NCBI GenBank assembly: GCA_002308595.1
Contig: DBWH01000029.1
Location: 1 to 23,017 of the forward strand
Reading direction: 5' to 3'
DNA length: 23,017 bases
Source: Mageeibacillus sp. UBA1243
Lineage (GTDB): Bacteria; Bacillota; Clostridia; UBA1212
Shown one piece after another: positions 6,086 to 13,613 of the stretch (positions within the stretch are counted from its first letter, which is position 1; each line of letters begins with the position of its first letter). The position numbers and the translations under genes were made by a program. The notes below the pieces were generated by a model. That model was not told the DNA's origin. It saw only the letters and a list, made by a program, of their open reading frames with translations, and did not search any database.

Positions 6086-8347
6086 ATGGCAAGGCGTTTT
6101 GTCGCGGCTCTTGTGGCTGCTTTGATTTTTGCAACGGTTCTCGGAGGGTGCGTGAAGACTGAAAAGCCGAAAGATACGGTCACCGCGGGACAGATCGGCG
6201 TGCTTAAGGACGAGGACTCCGGCGACGTCTTCTTTGACATTACCATTGACGGGTTCAATGCGCTCGGCTTTGACTTTGGCGACAGCGTGAACGTCTCTTT
6301 CGACAACGGCAGGGAACTTAAAGATATTCCCTATTATTCGGGATATTACGTGCCTGTCGGCGAGACTCTTGTCCTCGGCTCTCCGGGCTACCCGCACGTT
6401 GCGGTTTCGATAAACTACGGCGCGGCGACCTGGGAAGAATTCGGCATGAAGGACGACACAAAGGTCACTGTGACTCTTAACGAAAAAGGTAAGTACAAAG
6501 CGACCGAGGAGTTTTGCGCGCTTGACTATTCAGACGACAGGGCGAGCTTTAAATCCGACGAAATGTTCGCAAATTTCCGCGAAATGAAGGGCGGAAACAT
6601 TGCTGCCGCCAAGTTCTACCGCTCAGCGTCCCCGTGCGACAACAGGCGCGGCCGTGCGTCAATAACCAATGCTCTGACGGAGGCCGCGGGCATTAAATTT
6701 GCCCTTAACCTTTCAGACAATGAAACCAAATACACCGCCCACACGGAAGCTGAAGGATTTGACTCGGTTTACTACGACAACCTTTACAAAAACGGCGGCG
6801 TGCTTCTGCTTGGACTTAACGCAAACTACCGCTCGGACGACTTTGTCCGCACAGTTTCAGGAGCGCTCCTTGAAATGACGTCCCACGGCGGACCCTGCCT
6901 CATCCACTGCGTTGAGGGCAAGGACAGAACCGGTTTTGTGTGTGCACTCATGCTCGCTCTTTCGGGCGCATCGTCAGAGGAGATTGTCGATGACTACATG
7001 ATCACATATTACAACTATTTCGGCATCACCAAGGAGAGCGCCCCCGACATGTACAACGCAATCCTCCGCGACGTTTACAGCTTCTTTTACTGCATGTGCG
7101 GTGTCGATAAAGACGCTGATATAGGGGCGCTTGACCTTAAGCAGGGCGCGAAGAACTATCTGAAGCGCGGCGGCCTGACCGATGAAGAGATTAAAACCAT
7201 TGAAGATTACCTCGTTAAGGCTGATGAGGCGGAGTGCAGGATTGAGGCGGTTTACATTGGCGTCAAGGATTACGGCGCTCCGGAGACCAACAAGGACAAT
7301 AAAAACGACTTTTCATACCGCTTTATGATAGGCGGTGAGGAGCAGATTCTCAAAATCGACAACGGCACAAAAGACGCCGACGGAAACTCCGACTATCCGA
7401 TCCAGAATGCTCTGAAAGAGGGCTACACCTACTATATAACGGTCGAAGACGGCAAGGTGGTCTCCGTATCCGAACAGAAGGAAGACGTCGTTTTTACGCC
7501 TCTTATTAATGGTACGCCCGGTTTGAAGACCCTTGGCAATTTCCTGAAGACTGCCCTTGAGCCCGTGGGAACAACGCTTTATGTTTACGGAGGCGGCTGG
7601 GACTGGCAGGACGAAGGAGCGTCTGTGCAGGCGAGAAGCATTGGCGTGTCCCCGGATTGGGTCAGATTCTTTAACGCCAATGACGAAAACTACACTTTCA
7701 AAGAGAAAAACGGCGACCCGGAGCTTGCAGATCCCACGACAAGCTACTACGCATACGGCGGCTACAACGAGTATTACTATGCGGGACTTGACTGCTCGGG
7801 CTACCTCGGCTGGGTCATTTACAACACAATGGAGACCGAAAGTCTCAAGGAAGGCTACGTTGGCGGTTCGACGGGATTCGCCAAGAGGCTCTACGGAAAA
7901 GGCTGGGGCATCTGGACGCAGGATATCGCGTTCCCCAACGGCAAAAACGGCTATGAAATGAAGCCTGGCGATATTATGAGCATCAACGGCCACGTTTGGA
8001 CATCGCTCGGAACTTGCAGCGACGGAAGCGTTGTGCTGGTTCATTCAAGTCCGTCAAAGAGCAGAACCGGTCAGCCGGGAGCGGGCGTAATGATAAGCGC
8101 GATAGGAACGTCGACAGACTGCGAGGCTTACGTGCTTGCCGATAAATATATGGCCAAATACTACCCTGAGTGGTATGAGCGCTACCCAATCTACCTCTGC
8201 AGCCCGGAAGTTTACTTTACGTTCACGGGCGAAAATGCTGGAAGGTTCAGCTGGGACGTCTCGGATTCAGGCATTCTGAAGGATCCTGACGGTGTGCAGA
8301 AAATGACTCCGGAAGAGGTTCTGAAGTTCCTTTTTGACGAGAAATAA
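6086..8347 (+). CDS. Lipoprotein with tyrosine-phosphatase-like and NlpC/P60-like domains
   Basis: The 753-residue protein starts at ATG 6086 after AAAGGAG. Residues 1-22 are a lipoprotein signal (basic MARR, hydrophobic core, lipobox LGG-Cys22), so it is exported and membrane-anchored. Residues about 35-140 (GQIGVLKDEDSGDVFFDITI, LGFDFGDSVNVSF) resemble the C-terminal domain of SAM hydrolases (DUF62). Residues about 155-385 are a Y_phosphatase3-like domain with the P-loop HCVEGKDRTG (C275, R281 of Cx5R) and a preceding FYRSASP strand typical of this family. Residues about 490-720 are an NlpC/P60-like papain-fold domain with C570 in GLDCSGYLGW, H636 in NGHVWTS and H653 in LVHSSPS. Dephosphorylation outside the cell and cleavage of cell-wall peptides are inferred from motifs. 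No close functional precedent comes to mind for all three parts together. Confidence 0.85.
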   Translation: MARRFVAALVAALIFATVLGGCVKTEKPKDTVTAGQIGVLKDEDSGDVFFDITIDGFNALGFDFGDSVNVSFDNGRELKDIPYYSGYYVPVGETLVLGSPGYPHVAVSINYGAATWEEFGMKDDTKVTVTLNEKGKYKATEEFCALDYSDDRASFKSDEMFANFREMKGGNIAAAKFYRSASPCDNRRGRASITNALTEAAGIKFALNLSDNETKYTAHTEAEGFDSVYYDNLYKNGGVLLLGLNANYRSDDFVRTVSGALLEMTSHGGPCLIHCVEGKDRTGFVCALMLALSGASSEEIVDDYMITYYNYFGITKESAPDMYNAILRDVYSFFYCMCGVDKDADIGALDLKQGAKNYLKRGGLTDEEIKTIEDYLVKADEAECRIEAVYIGVKDYGAPETNKDNKNDFSYRFMIGGEEQILKIDNGTKDADGNSDYPIQNALKEGYTYYITVEDGKVVSVSEQKEDVVFTPLINGTPGLKTLGNFLKTALEPVGTTLYVYGGGWDWQDEGASVQARSIGVSPDWVRFFNANDENYTFKEKNGDPELADPTTSYYAYGGYNEYYYAGLDCSGYLGWVIYNTMETESLKEGYVGGSTGFAKRLYGKGWGIWTQDIAFPNGKNGYEMKPGDIMSINGHVWTSLGTCSDGSVVLVHSSPSKSRTGQPGAGVMISAIGTSTDCEAYVLADKYMAKYYPEWYERYPIYLCSPEVYFTFTGENAGRFSWDVSDSGILKDPDGVQKMTPEEVLKFLFDEK

Positions 8348-8352
8348 AAAGA

Positions 8353-8380
8353 TTGACCTGTTCTGCAGATTGTGTATAAT
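8353..8380 (+). promoter_or_regulatory. Promoter of the interrupted acetyltransferase gene
   Basis: TTGACC (8353-8358), 16-bp spacer, perfect TATAAT (8375-8380), about 50 bp before the ATG at 8433. Confidence 0.7.
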
Positions 8381-8432
8381 CTGAGGCGCAGACAGAAACG
8401 AAAAGTCTGAAATATCTTTTTAGGAGAACTGA

Positions 8433-9052
8433 ATGACAGAACTCAAACCTATCACAGAAGACAATTTCATTGAAGCTTTTAACTTAAAGCTTGCCCCGGA
8501 GCAGGAGAAGTTCGTCTCCCATCCGATCCGAAGCCTCGCGCAGGCCTACGTCTACAGAAGCCAATGCCAGCCGTTCGGAATTTACGCTGACGGCAAAATG
8601 GTCGGTTACGTAATGGTCATATACGACTACGACATACCCGAATACGACGTCTGGCACATGATGATCGACAGGAACTCACAAGGGAAGATTTTTGGCTCTT
8701 TACGCAAGCCGCAAACTAAACTCACAAAAAGAACTGTTTTCTTTGGACACACAAGGTGTCTGACGACAATTACTCGCGGCTTGCTTTGCGCGAGCTCCCC
8801 ACTCGAAGTATCTTCATACATCTTCGGGGTCGCGCACGCAAAAATAGCTCAAAAATCAAGGGTTACGGCGGCGAAGCGCTTGACGAGGTCATCAAGTACA
8901 TTCGCACGAAACCCTTTGGCGATTCGGACAGGGTCGCGCTGACCTGCAACAAGGAAAATCCGCTCGCGATAAAGCTTTACGAAAAGAAAGGCTTTGTGCC
9001 CACGGGAACCGAGTACGACGACGAAATCGAGCTCGCAATGACTGTCAAGTAA
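8433..9052 (+). pseudogene. GNAT acetyltransferase gene interrupted by a miniature element
   Basis: ATG 8433 follows TAGGAGA. The first 84 codons encode the N-terminal half of a GNAT enzyme of the spermidine/diamine N-acetyltransferase-like type (PFGIYADGKMVGYVMVIYDY, VWHMMIDRNSQGK). At 8687 a 171-bp element begins and at 8858 the gene resumes out of frame with GYGGEALDEVIKYI and CNKENPLAIKLYEKKGF, ending at 9052. Removing 173 bp (element plus a 2-bp duplication) rejoins the frame exactly as MIDRNSQGKGYGGEALDEV, the acetyl-CoA binding motif A (Q-x-x-G-x-G). The ancestral product would be about 148 residues. A GTG at 8756 inside the element is in frame with the 3' half and could make a chimeric peptide, but that would lack half of the fold. 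Confidence 0.88.
8687..8857 (-). mobile_element. MITE-like 171-bp element, copy 1
   Basis: The element is 171 bp with imperfect terminal inverted repeats: the ends read GATTTTTGGCTCTTTACGC on one side and, on the other strand, GATTTTTGAGCTATTTTTGCG. It is flanked by AA (8685-8686 and 8858-8859), a 2-bp duplication deduced from the restored host reading frame; AAG is an alternative reading if one terminal G is host. It is in reverse orientation to copy 2 at 11562-11732, and the two align over all 171 bp without gaps, with about 18 mismatches (about 89% identity). Internally GCGCGACCCCGAAG pairs with CTTCGAGCGGGGAGCTCGCGC, and GCAAGCCGC pairs with a distal GCGGCTTGC. No transposase is encoded, so mobilisation must be in trans. 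Confidence 0.88.
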
Positions 9053-9058
9053 GGGCAG

Positions 9059-9149
9059 TTGCGGCACAAGCCGCAAAAGCTTAATGATGATATGAAAGTC
9101 CGGCCGTTATGATGCAATGCATCGTGAACCAAAACGCGGCCGGGCTTTT
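9059..9149 (+). terminator. Tandem stem-loops ending in an intrinsic terminator
   Basis: TTGCGGC-ACAA-GCCGCAA (9059-9076) is a perfect 7-bp hairpin just after the interrupted gene. Next, AAAGTCCGGCCG (9095-9106) pairs with CGGCCGGGCTTT (9137-9148), a 12-bp stem with one mismatch, ending in a run of four Ts. Its loop contains a second hairpin, GATGC-AAT-GCATC. Confidence 0.78.
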
Positions 9150-9175
9150 AACTTTCTTTAAAAAGGTGATATAAT
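9147..9175 (+). promoter_or_regulatory. Possible promoter of the acetyltransferase-thioesterase run
   Basis: TATAAT at 9170-9175 with TTTAAC 17 bp upstream (9147-9152), 25 bp before ATG 9200. The -10 is perfect, the -35 is weak and overlaps the terminator tail. Confidence 0.45.
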
Positions 9176-9199
9176 TGCGGCGTTACGGAGGAACAACCA

Positions 9200-9724
9200 A
9201 TGAACGTAAAACTTATTAAACTCACAAAAGAATACAAAGACGAACTTATCTCGATGATTGAAGAGTGGAAGGCAGACCAAATCGCCAATAACACCGACTG
9301 CTCACCCTGGGCAATCTTCAGAAACGACTGCCACGACTTTGACAATTACCTTGAAAATCTCGAACTGAAAGAGCCGGACGGAAAGCGTGTCCCGGATTCG
9401 GTGTTTTTCCTGCTTGACGTTGACAGAAACAGGCTGCTCGGCGCGGTCGACATCCGCCACTACCTGAACGAAATGCTTCTTGCTGAGGGCGGTCACATCG
9501 GCGACGGTATCAGGCCAAGCGAGCGCAGAAAAGGGTACGCGACCGAAATGATCAGGCTTGCGCTCATCGAGTGCAAAAAGCTCGGAATTGACCGCGTGCT
9601 CATGGTGTGCAGCAAGAGCAACGTCGCATCCGCCAAGACAATCACAAACAACGGCGGCGTCCTCGAAAACGAAGCTGTCGGCGAAGACGGCAAGGTAATC
9701 CGGCGCTACTGGATCACGATTTGA
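9200..9724 (+). CDS. GNAT N-acetyltransferase (COG3981-like)
   Basis: The 174-residue protein starts at ATG 9200 after ACGGAGGA. The N-terminus has the LTKEYKDELISMIEEWKAD helix and DNYLENLE segment seen in the COG3981 predicted acetyltransferases. The acetyl-CoA binding motif is IRPSERRKGYATEMIRLAL (R-x-x-G-x-A) at about 111-129, followed by the late CSKSNVASAKTITNNGG motif typical of this subfamily. It ends KVIRRYWITI. The substrate is unknown; small amines or protein N-termini are generic possibilities. It is the first gene of a same-strand run: the next acetyltransferase starts 14 nt after its stop. Confidence 0.88.
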   Translation: MNVKLIKLTKEYKDELISMIEEWKADQIANNTDCSPWAIFRNDCHDFDNYLENLELKEPDGKRVPDSVFFLLDVDRNRLLGAVDIRHYLNEMLLAEGGHIGDGIRPSERRKGYATEMIRLALIECKKLGIDRVLMVCSKSNVASAKTITNNGGVLENEAVGEDGKVIRRYWITI

Positions 9725-9738
9725 CCTTTTAAAGCCCC

Positions 9739-10413
9739 ATGGACATTCTCTCAATCGACAATCTCGGCATCGACCGCGTGCTTAAACGCGGCACCGGTAT
9801 AATAGTTGAGAAGCAGTCCGACGCGCTTCTTGTGAAGGACACCGTAAGCGGGGCGTATATGCTCGCGTGTGACGAAAGAGAGACCGGGAGGGATATCCTG
9901 AAACGCAGAAGGGCGGATGAAATGAAGCTCCTTATGGTCTCGGATTACTCACTCGGCACGGAAGCATTTGAAACGTTCGGTTTTTCCAAAAAAATAGAGT
10001 GTTATCAGGTCGCTTATTACGGTAAACCGCCGGTTTTTGAAAGCCCTTTAACGGTAAGAAAAGCTGACGAAAACGACCTTCCGATGCTCGTGAAAAACTA
10101 CAGCCTGATAAGCCCGGAGGAGATTGCGGAGGTTGTGAAGAGGCGGTCGATGCTGCTGGGGTACATTGGCGGCAATCTCATTGGCTTCATCGGCGAGCAC
10201 CTTGAGGGCAGCATGGGTCTTCTGTACGTCTTTCCGGAGTACAGAAATAAGGGGTACGGCACGGCTCTTCAGGAGAGAATGATTGCCGATACGATTGAAA
10301 AGGGGTACGTACCTTTCGGCCAGGTCGAAAAAAGCAACCAAAAGTCGCTCAGCCTTCAGAAGAAGCTCGGCATGACTGTTTCGGAGAACTTAATCGTCTG
10401 GATGTGGAGATGA
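9739..10413 (+). CDS. GNAT N-acetyltransferase, second in the run
   Basis: The 224-residue protein starts at ATG 9739, 14 nt after the previous stop; no clear ribosome binding site is visible, so translation is probably coupled. Residues about 105-224 form the GNAT domain with LTVRKADENDLPMLVKNY, GYIGGNLIGFIGEHLEGSMG and motif A VFPEYRNKGYGTALQERMI (R-x-x-G-x-G), then QVEKSNQKSLSLQKKLGM. Residues 1-100 are a degenerate GNAT-like or unrelated N-terminal domain, as in the two-lobed FR47/COG3393 type. Substrate unknown. The stop is 4 nt before the thioesterase start. Confidence 0.85.
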   Translation: MDILSIDNLGIDRVLKRGTGIIVEKQSDALLVKDTVSGAYMLACDERETGRDILKRRRADEMKLLMVSDYSLGTEAFETFGFSKKIECYQVAYYGKPPVFESPLTVRKADENDLPMLVKNYSLISPEEIAEVVKRRSMLLGYIGGNLIGFIGEHLEGSMGLLYVFPEYRNKGYGTALQERMIADTIEKGYVPFGQVEKSNQKSLSLQKKLGMTVSENLIVWMWR

Positions 10414-10417
10414 TATC

Positions 10418-10840
10418 ATGACTGAAATTTGCGCATACAAACACATTGTACAGTATTACGAGACCGACAAAATGGGTGTCACCCATCACTCCAACTACAT
10501 CAGATGGATGGAGGAGGCAAGAGTCGATTTTCTCGAACAAATAGGGTGGAACTACGCAAAACTTGAGTCGATGGGCGTCATTTCGTTCGTTGTGAACGTG
10601 GACTGCGACTTCAAGCACCCGACTCATTTTTCTGACGTTGTTACGATAAAGGCGAGCATTATTGAGTTCAGGGGCGTGACTCTGAAATTCAAGTATGAAA
10701 TGAAAAATCAGGACGGCGACATTGTGTGCACCGGAACGTCCACACACGCTTTCCTCAGCGCAGAAGGTAAACCTGTCAGGGTAAAACGCGAATACCCCGA
10801 GCTTTTCGAAGTCTTCAGCGGCCTTGTGACGGAAGAATAA
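10418..10840 (+). CDS. Hotdog-fold acyl-CoA thioesterase (YbgC/FadM family)
   Basis: The 140-residue protein, of normal length for the family, starts at ATG 10418 with GGAG of the preceding gene's end as binding site. The signature Y-x-E-T-D-x-M-G-V-x-H-H-S-N-Y (residues about 13-27) matches the active-site loop of 4-hydroxybenzoyl-CoA thioesterase-like enzymes, where the Asp is catalytic, followed by RWMEEARVDFLEQIG. Later strands are DCDFKHPTHFSDVVTIKASI and CTGTSTHAFLSAEGKPVR. It hydrolyses acyl-CoA thioesters; the chain is unknown. The position directly after two acetyltransferases suggests one transcript, not necessarily one pathway. Confidence 0.9.
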   Translation: MTEICAYKHIVQYYETDKMGVTHHSNYIRWMEEARVDFLEQIGWNYAKLESMGVISFVVNVDCDFKHPTHFSDVVTIKASIIEFRGVTLKFKYEMKNQDGDIVCTGTSTHAFLSAEGKPVRVKREYPELFEVFSGLVTEE

Positions 10841-10868
10841 GACTTAATTAATCGGAGGGCAGGCTCAT

Positions 10869-11480
10869 ATGAACCGGATCGTATCAAAAATCGGCGCCGC
10901 TGTGGTTTCCGCAACAGTTTTTCTGTTTGCGGTTTTCCTGATATTTGACATGCTTTTCTGGTCATACCTCGTCTGTATGTTCCTGGCGATCGGCTACGTT
11001 ATCCTCGCTGCGGGACTACAGCACGAGAGCACCGAAGACAGACGCGTTGCCGCCAATGCAGGCCTTGCGTTTGCGGCCGTCTACGCAGTCCTGATACTTA
11101 TCGTGTACTTTGCGCAGACTACAAGCGTGAGGCTTGAGGGTCTCAGCGAGCAGACCGCAAAGATACTCGACTACAGAAACGGCGGCCTGCTCTTTAACTA
11201 CGACCTTCTCGGATACGGAATGATGGCTCTTTCGACCTTCTTCATAGGCCTTTCGATGAAGGCTGCGACAAAGCTCGACAAGTGGCTGAAGATATTTCTC
11301 ATGGTACACGGGGTGTTCTTCCTGAGCTGCTTTATAATGCCTATGACTGGTGTTTTTACCGGTATGTCGGCAGGCGGCTCCGGCAAGGGCGGGACGATAG
11401 CTCTTGTCATCTGGTGCGCGTATTTTCTGCCGATCGGAGTATTGGCGTTTTTGCACTTCGGGAAAAAGAAAAACACTTAA
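10869..11480 (+). CDS. Six-helix integral membrane protein of unknown function
   Basis: The 203-residue protein starts at ATG 10869 after CGGAGGG. I do not recognise the family. Hydrophobic helices lie at about 8-28, 31-50, 64-84, 109-130, 140-160 and 175-195, with a glycine/serine-rich loop (GMSAGGSGKGG) between the last two and a lysine-rich C-terminus (FGKKKNT), which implies a cytoplasmic tail. There are no catalytic motifs. It follows the thioesterase by 28 nt and is the last gene before the mobile element. Confidence 0.75.
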   Translation: MNRIVSKIGAAVVSATVFLFAVFLIFDMLFWSYLVCMFLAIGYVILAAGLQHESTEDRRVAANAGLAFAAVYAVLILIVYFAQTTSVRLEGLSEQTAKILDYRNGGLLFNYDLLGYGMMALSTFFIGLSMKAATKLDKWLKIFLMVHGVFFLSCFIMPMTGVFTGMSAGGSGKGGTIALVIWCAYFLPIGVLAFLHFGKKKNT

Positions 11481-11538
11481 GAAACCGTGTGAAAACAGTC
11501 GCTTTAGCTTTATTCTTACCCCTTGACATGGTATAATT

Positions 11539-11559
11539 TTGCGTAAAGAGCCAAAAATC
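11539..11559 (+). repeat. Remnant right end of the 171-bp element
   Basis: These 21 bp are identical to the last 21 bp of copy 2 (11712-11732) and nearly identical to the corresponding end of copy 1. They are separated from the start of copy 2 by only TC (11560-11561), so two element ends abut as CAAAAATC-TC-GATTTTTG. A -10-like TATAAT (11532-11537) lies immediately before it and may belong to the original promoter of the downstream operon. Confidence 0.7.
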
Positions 11560-11561
11560 TC

Positions 11562-11732
11562 GATTTTTGAGCTATTTTTGCGTGCGCGACCCCGAAGATG
11601 TATGAATATACTTCGAGCGGGGAGCTCGCGCAAAGCAAGCCGCAAGCAATAGTCGAAAGACACCTTGTGGGTATTATGAAGACAGTTCTTGTTTTGAGCT
11701 AAGTATGCGGCTTGCGTAAAGAGCCAAAAATC
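11562..11732 (+). mobile_element. MITE-like 171-bp element, copy 2
   Basis: Full-length copy, opposite in orientation to the one at 8687-8857, same length, about 89% identical by eye, with the same GATTTTTG...CAAAAATC ends and internal stem-loops. Flanks are TC (left) and AT (right), so no matching 2-bp duplication is seen, consistent with insertion next to an older copy or with later recombination. Its last 21 bp overlap the first seven codons of the TerB-family gene. In reverse frames both copies can be read as a similar peptide containing ALRELP and HLRGRARKNSSKI, which I regard as a by-product of the repeat, not a gene. Confidence 0.88.
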
Positions 11733-13610
11733 ATCTGTACGGAGAAACAGGCTGTGGAACTTTCCGACTTAACCTATTATGCGAAGGAAAAATACAATAT
11801 CGAAGAGGAGCACAAGTGGCCTGAGTATCCGAACTTCTCGGTGCTTTCACATCCGCAGACCGGCAAGATGATCGCACTGCTGATGAGGTACTGGAACAGT
11901 GACCTTGGCGAGTTCAATGAAATCTGCGACCTGAAATGCGGCAGCATACAGATCCGCGTCTCCGTATATCCGTACATAAGAAGCTCTTTCCGCGTAAAAG
12001 GAGACAAATGGAGGGGTATCATTTTCAACCGGCGCACAGACCCGGAGGTGGTGCTTGAACTGTTCGACAGTGCCGTGCGCCTTGAGACAGAATACGGCTG
12101 CACGTTGGTCCTCGCAGCCGATGACTTAAAACGATGGACTCACAGGGACACACCCTTGCCTTTTTCAAACGGCGCGCCTTCGGAAACCCGCACAAGAAGC
12201 AGTATTCCCGAAAAAATACGCCAAATGATGCGGCTTTACGAATACAGGAGCAAGTCGGATTTCCACAGGGCGAGGAACTTTTACCGCCAAGGCAAATTCA
12301 TGGAAGACTATGAGGACGACGTCCCGTGGAACGAGGAATTTGTCTGCTACTTCCCAACCTACCACGACATGACCGTGAACCAGCTCCGCGGCTACTTCAC
12401 CTGGCGAAAGAAAATCCGCCAAGGCATCTTCGAGCCGATCTCGACCTCGGCCGCTTACGTTTACATCTACGAGCTTTTAAATGGTATCGGCGCGCGGACA
12501 TTTACCGAGAGGGTTGAAAAGCTCAGGGCTTTTGAAAAGGGATACGTTGACGCGGGCTTTGGCGACAGAAGAATGCGCAAATTCATTCATGAGTGGCTTT
12601 TTGACCTTTGTGTCATCGGTAATCTCGACAGGGAGACGACCGGCTTATACATTGACAGCGATATCACGGAATACGACAATGCCCTTGGCGTGTTGATGAA
12701 CCCCTCCGGTGCTTCGGATGCGGACGTCTTCGCGGCGCTCTTCCGGTTCGGCGGCAAAAATACTCTTGAGTCGGACTCGGTCACGTCTGACCCGTCACGG
12801 GCGGCAAGAGTTTTCTCAAACAGCTGGAGGAACATTCAGCGGGACTGCAAACGTTCGAAAAGGAGCTTTTTTGAGATCTGCTTCGGCGCGCGCAAGTCAA
12901 AACTCTGGCATCCTCTCGCCAAGGCAGTCTACTTCGACGAAGACCTTGGCGGTGACCGTGAATATGTGCTGAACGACTACCGCAAATACACATATCACAA
13001 CCTCTCCTGGCGCGAGAACTGCTTCTACAGGAACAATTTCTGCATTTTTATGCTTGATCAGTTTCTGAGAGAGACTGACCTCGTCATGAGGGCTCAAATG
13101 AAAACGGGGCGAAAGCTGAAAGAAAACCCCGATTACACCTGGATGCACCCGTTCATTCTGGAGGCTGTAAGGGAGGAGATTCTCTTTGAAAGAGAAGCCT
13201 CGCGGCCTAAGATTGAGATTGACATTTCGGGTCTTGAAAAGATAAGAAGAGACGCGGAAAAGACGCGGGACAGCCTGCTCACGGACGAGGAGCGCTTTGA
13301 AGAGATGCCTTCGAAAATACTGCAGGAAGAGTCTGAAGAAGTATTGCAGGATACAGCTCTGCAGGAGAAGCTTCAGGAAACCGAATCGCCTCTTTCGGAG
13401 GAGCAGAGAAGTATATTGGCGGCGCTCTTAAGAGAAGAAGACCCCGCGGAGATTATAAAGGCGTGCGGACTCATGCCGAGCATCGCTGCGGATCTTATAA
13501 ACGAGGCGCTTTACGAGATCATCGGCGACATTGCAGTCACGTGCGAAAACGACAGACTGGCGCTTGTCGAGGACTATATTGAAGATATTGCCGGAATTAT
13601 CGGAGGGTAA
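11712..13610 (+). CDS. TerB_N / TerB_C protein with N-terminal MmcQ/YjbR-like domain
   Basis: The 632-residue reading starts at TTG 11712, inside the mobile element; a GTG at 11754 with GGAG upstream is a plausible alternative start that avoids element sequence. Residues about 15-130 resemble MmcQ/YjbR (DUF419): YPNFSVLSHPQTGKMIALLM, EICDLKC, GDKWRGIIF, DPEVVLELFDSAVRL. Residues about 165-350 match TerB_N, with MTVNQLRGYFTWRKKIRQG and SAAYVYIYELLNGIG. An acidic, coiled segment (about 515-575) leads to TerB_C (about 575-632: LSEEQRSILAALL, INEALYEIIGDIAV). TerB-N/C proteins were described in Ter-type stress systems together with DNA-processing enzymes. The stop is 3 nt before the ATPase start and its GGAGGG end serves as that gene's binding site. 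Confidence 0.85.
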   Translation: MRKEPKIICTEKQAVELSDLTYYAKEKYNIEEEHKWPEYPNFSVLSHPQTGKMIALLMRYWNSDLGEFNEICDLKCGSIQIRVSVYPYIRSSFRVKGDKWRGIIFNRRTDPEVVLELFDSAVRLETEYGCTLVLAADDLKRWTHRDTPLPFSNGAPSETRTRSSIPEKIRQMMRLYEYRSKSDFHRARNFYRQGKFMEDYEDDVPWNEEFVCYFPTYHDMTVNQLRGYFTWRKKIRQGIFEPISTSAAYVYIYELLNGIGARTFTERVEKLRAFEKGYVDAGFGDRRMRKFIHEWLFDLCVIGNLDRETTGLYIDSDITEYDNALGVLMNPSGASDADVFAALFRFGGKNTLESDSVTSDPSRAARVFSNSWRNIQRDCKRSKRSFFEICFGARKSKLWHPLAKAVYFDEDLGGDREYVLNDYRKYTYHNLSWRENCFYRNNFCIFMLDQFLRETDLVMRAQMKTGRKLKENPDYTWMHPFILEAVREEILFEREASRPKIEIDISGLEKIRRDAEKTRDSLLTDEERFEEMPSKILQEESEEVLQDTALQEKLQETESPLSEEQRSILAALLREEDPAEIIKACGLMPSIAADLINEALYEIIGDIAVTCENDRLALVEDYIEDIAGIIGG

Positions 13611-13613
13611 CCA

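Noticed and set aside
8756-9052. Independent small gene starting at GTG 8756
   Set aside because: Its first 34 codons are element sequence that recurs in copy 2 and the rest is the displaced 3' half of the GNAT gene. No ribosome binding site is visible.
11523-11537. TTGACA and TATAAT as a promoter pair
   Set aside because: Only 3 bp separate the two boxes, far from 17. The TATAAT may still work with a weaker -35 further upstream.
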